NCBI GenBank assembly: GCA_043808325.1
Contig: JAZDEY010000035.1
Span: forward strand, 1-64,000
DNA from: JAZDEY01 sp043808325 [NCBI: Candidatus Eiseniibacteriota bacterium]
GTDB taxonomy: Bacteria > Arandabacterota > Arandabacteria > Arandabacterales
Direction: 5' to 3'
DNA: 64,000 nucleotides
The notes below the pieces were generated by a model. It was not told the DNA's origin. It made no database searches and was given only the letters and a program-made list of their open reading frames with translations. A program made the translations under genes and the position numbers. Below, in pieces: positions 63,693 to 64,000 of the stretch. The first letter of the stretch is position 1; each line of letters begins with the position of its first letter.

Positions 63693-63779
63693 GTGCTTCA
63701 GCCAGAAGAAGCGTGGGACATAACGCCCATTGGCGTCGCGCTCGTGGTCCTGGGAATCGTTGTTTTGGTCCGTCGATGA
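63693..63779 (+). CDS. Possible very small membrane peptide
   Basis: A 28-codon frame from GTG 63693 encodes a short acidic leader and one hydrophobic segment (IGVALVVLGIVVLVRR). There is no good ribosome site. It starts just after the lmo0937-type gene and could be a coupled peptide or chance. Confidence 0.3.
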   Translation: MLQPEEAWDITPIGVALVVLGIVVLVRR

Positions 63780-63838
63780 GAGCAGTAGCCGGTTGGACAC
63801 TTGCGATCTATCGACAACTTTACGGAGGAGGGTTTGAC

Positions 63839-64000
63839 ATGTGGATCACTCGAGGGGTTCTTGTTGCAGTTCTAAGTCTGTGCTTTGTGCTGCCGGTGGC
63901 TGCTCAGTACATCGGCGTCATGCAGTCCGCCGAGACGATGGACAAGGGCACGTTCAAACTGATGGTTGCCCCGATCTTGGCATTCGGCAAGGACGGAGCA
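63839..64000 (+). CDS. Exported protein, truncated by the window edge
   Basis: Only the first 54 codons are visible. The start is ATG 63839 after GGAGGAGGG. A signal peptide (GVLVAVLSLCFVLPVAAQ) is followed by YIGVMQSAETMDKGTFKLM and APILAFGKDGA, the style of a small outer-membrane barrel. It continues the run of envelope genes. The family cannot be named from this fragment. Confidence 0.6.
   Translation, partial: MWITRGVLVAVLSLCFVLPVAAQYIGVMQSAETMDKGTFKLMVAPILAFGKDGA

Overview
This window is about 64 kb of GC-rich chromosome from a diderm (outer-membrane) bacterium, and it includes the replication-origin neighbourhood. Outer-membrane signs are an Omp85-type barrel, SurA/PrsA-like foldases, an alginate-export-type barrel and FtsEX with an EnvC-like protein. 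The giant secreted protein ends in a FlgD-type Ig domain, as in many FCB-related candidate phyla such as Eisenbacteria or Latescibacteria. I infer a lineage of that kind, but sequence reading alone cannot fix the phylum. TTG starts are unusually common.

Layout. (1) 0-8.5 kb is an accessory region. It holds a decayed tyrosine-integrase scrap, a metallo-beta-lactamase/TPR lipoprotein, and a tandem array of two unrecognised exported-protein families. I call these A (about 199 aa) and B (about 185 aa); they repeat with a period near 2 kb. One B copy is split by a complete IS630-family element. (2) 8.5-11.1 kb is an S49 protease (SppA type) with a large extra N-terminal domain. (3) 11.1-29.7 kb is a near-continuous minus-strand run: moxR, DUF58, BatA-like, mfd, two PpiC-type foldases, rqcP, pdxA, ftsE, ftsX, envC-like, ricT, metG, tatD. 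(4) 29.7-41.3 kb holds secreted and surface genes: a BsuPI-domain lipoprotein, a Cys-containing secreted protein, a 1538-aa repeat protein, a decayed ISNCY-like element lying between two divergent sigma70-type promoters, an alginate-export-type barrel and a membrane glycosyltransferase. (5) 41.3-51.5 kb is the classical origin-side block on the minus strand: rpmH, rnpA, yidD, yidC, jag, mnmE, parS, mnmG, rsmG, parA, parB, a M23 peptidase and bactofilin. (6) 51.5-58.5 kb is the probable oriC followed by dnaA, dnaN, recF, dciA-like and gyrB on the plus strand. (7) 58.5-64 kb holds envelope genes and small stress-type proteins.

Together these genes cover origin firing, chromosome partition, tRNA modification, membrane insertion, envelope biogenesis and cell division. 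The least explained parts are the A/B array with its inter-unit repeat, a cluster of DnaA-box-like sites 20 kb from oriC, and the IS-invaded promoter region of the giant surface protein.
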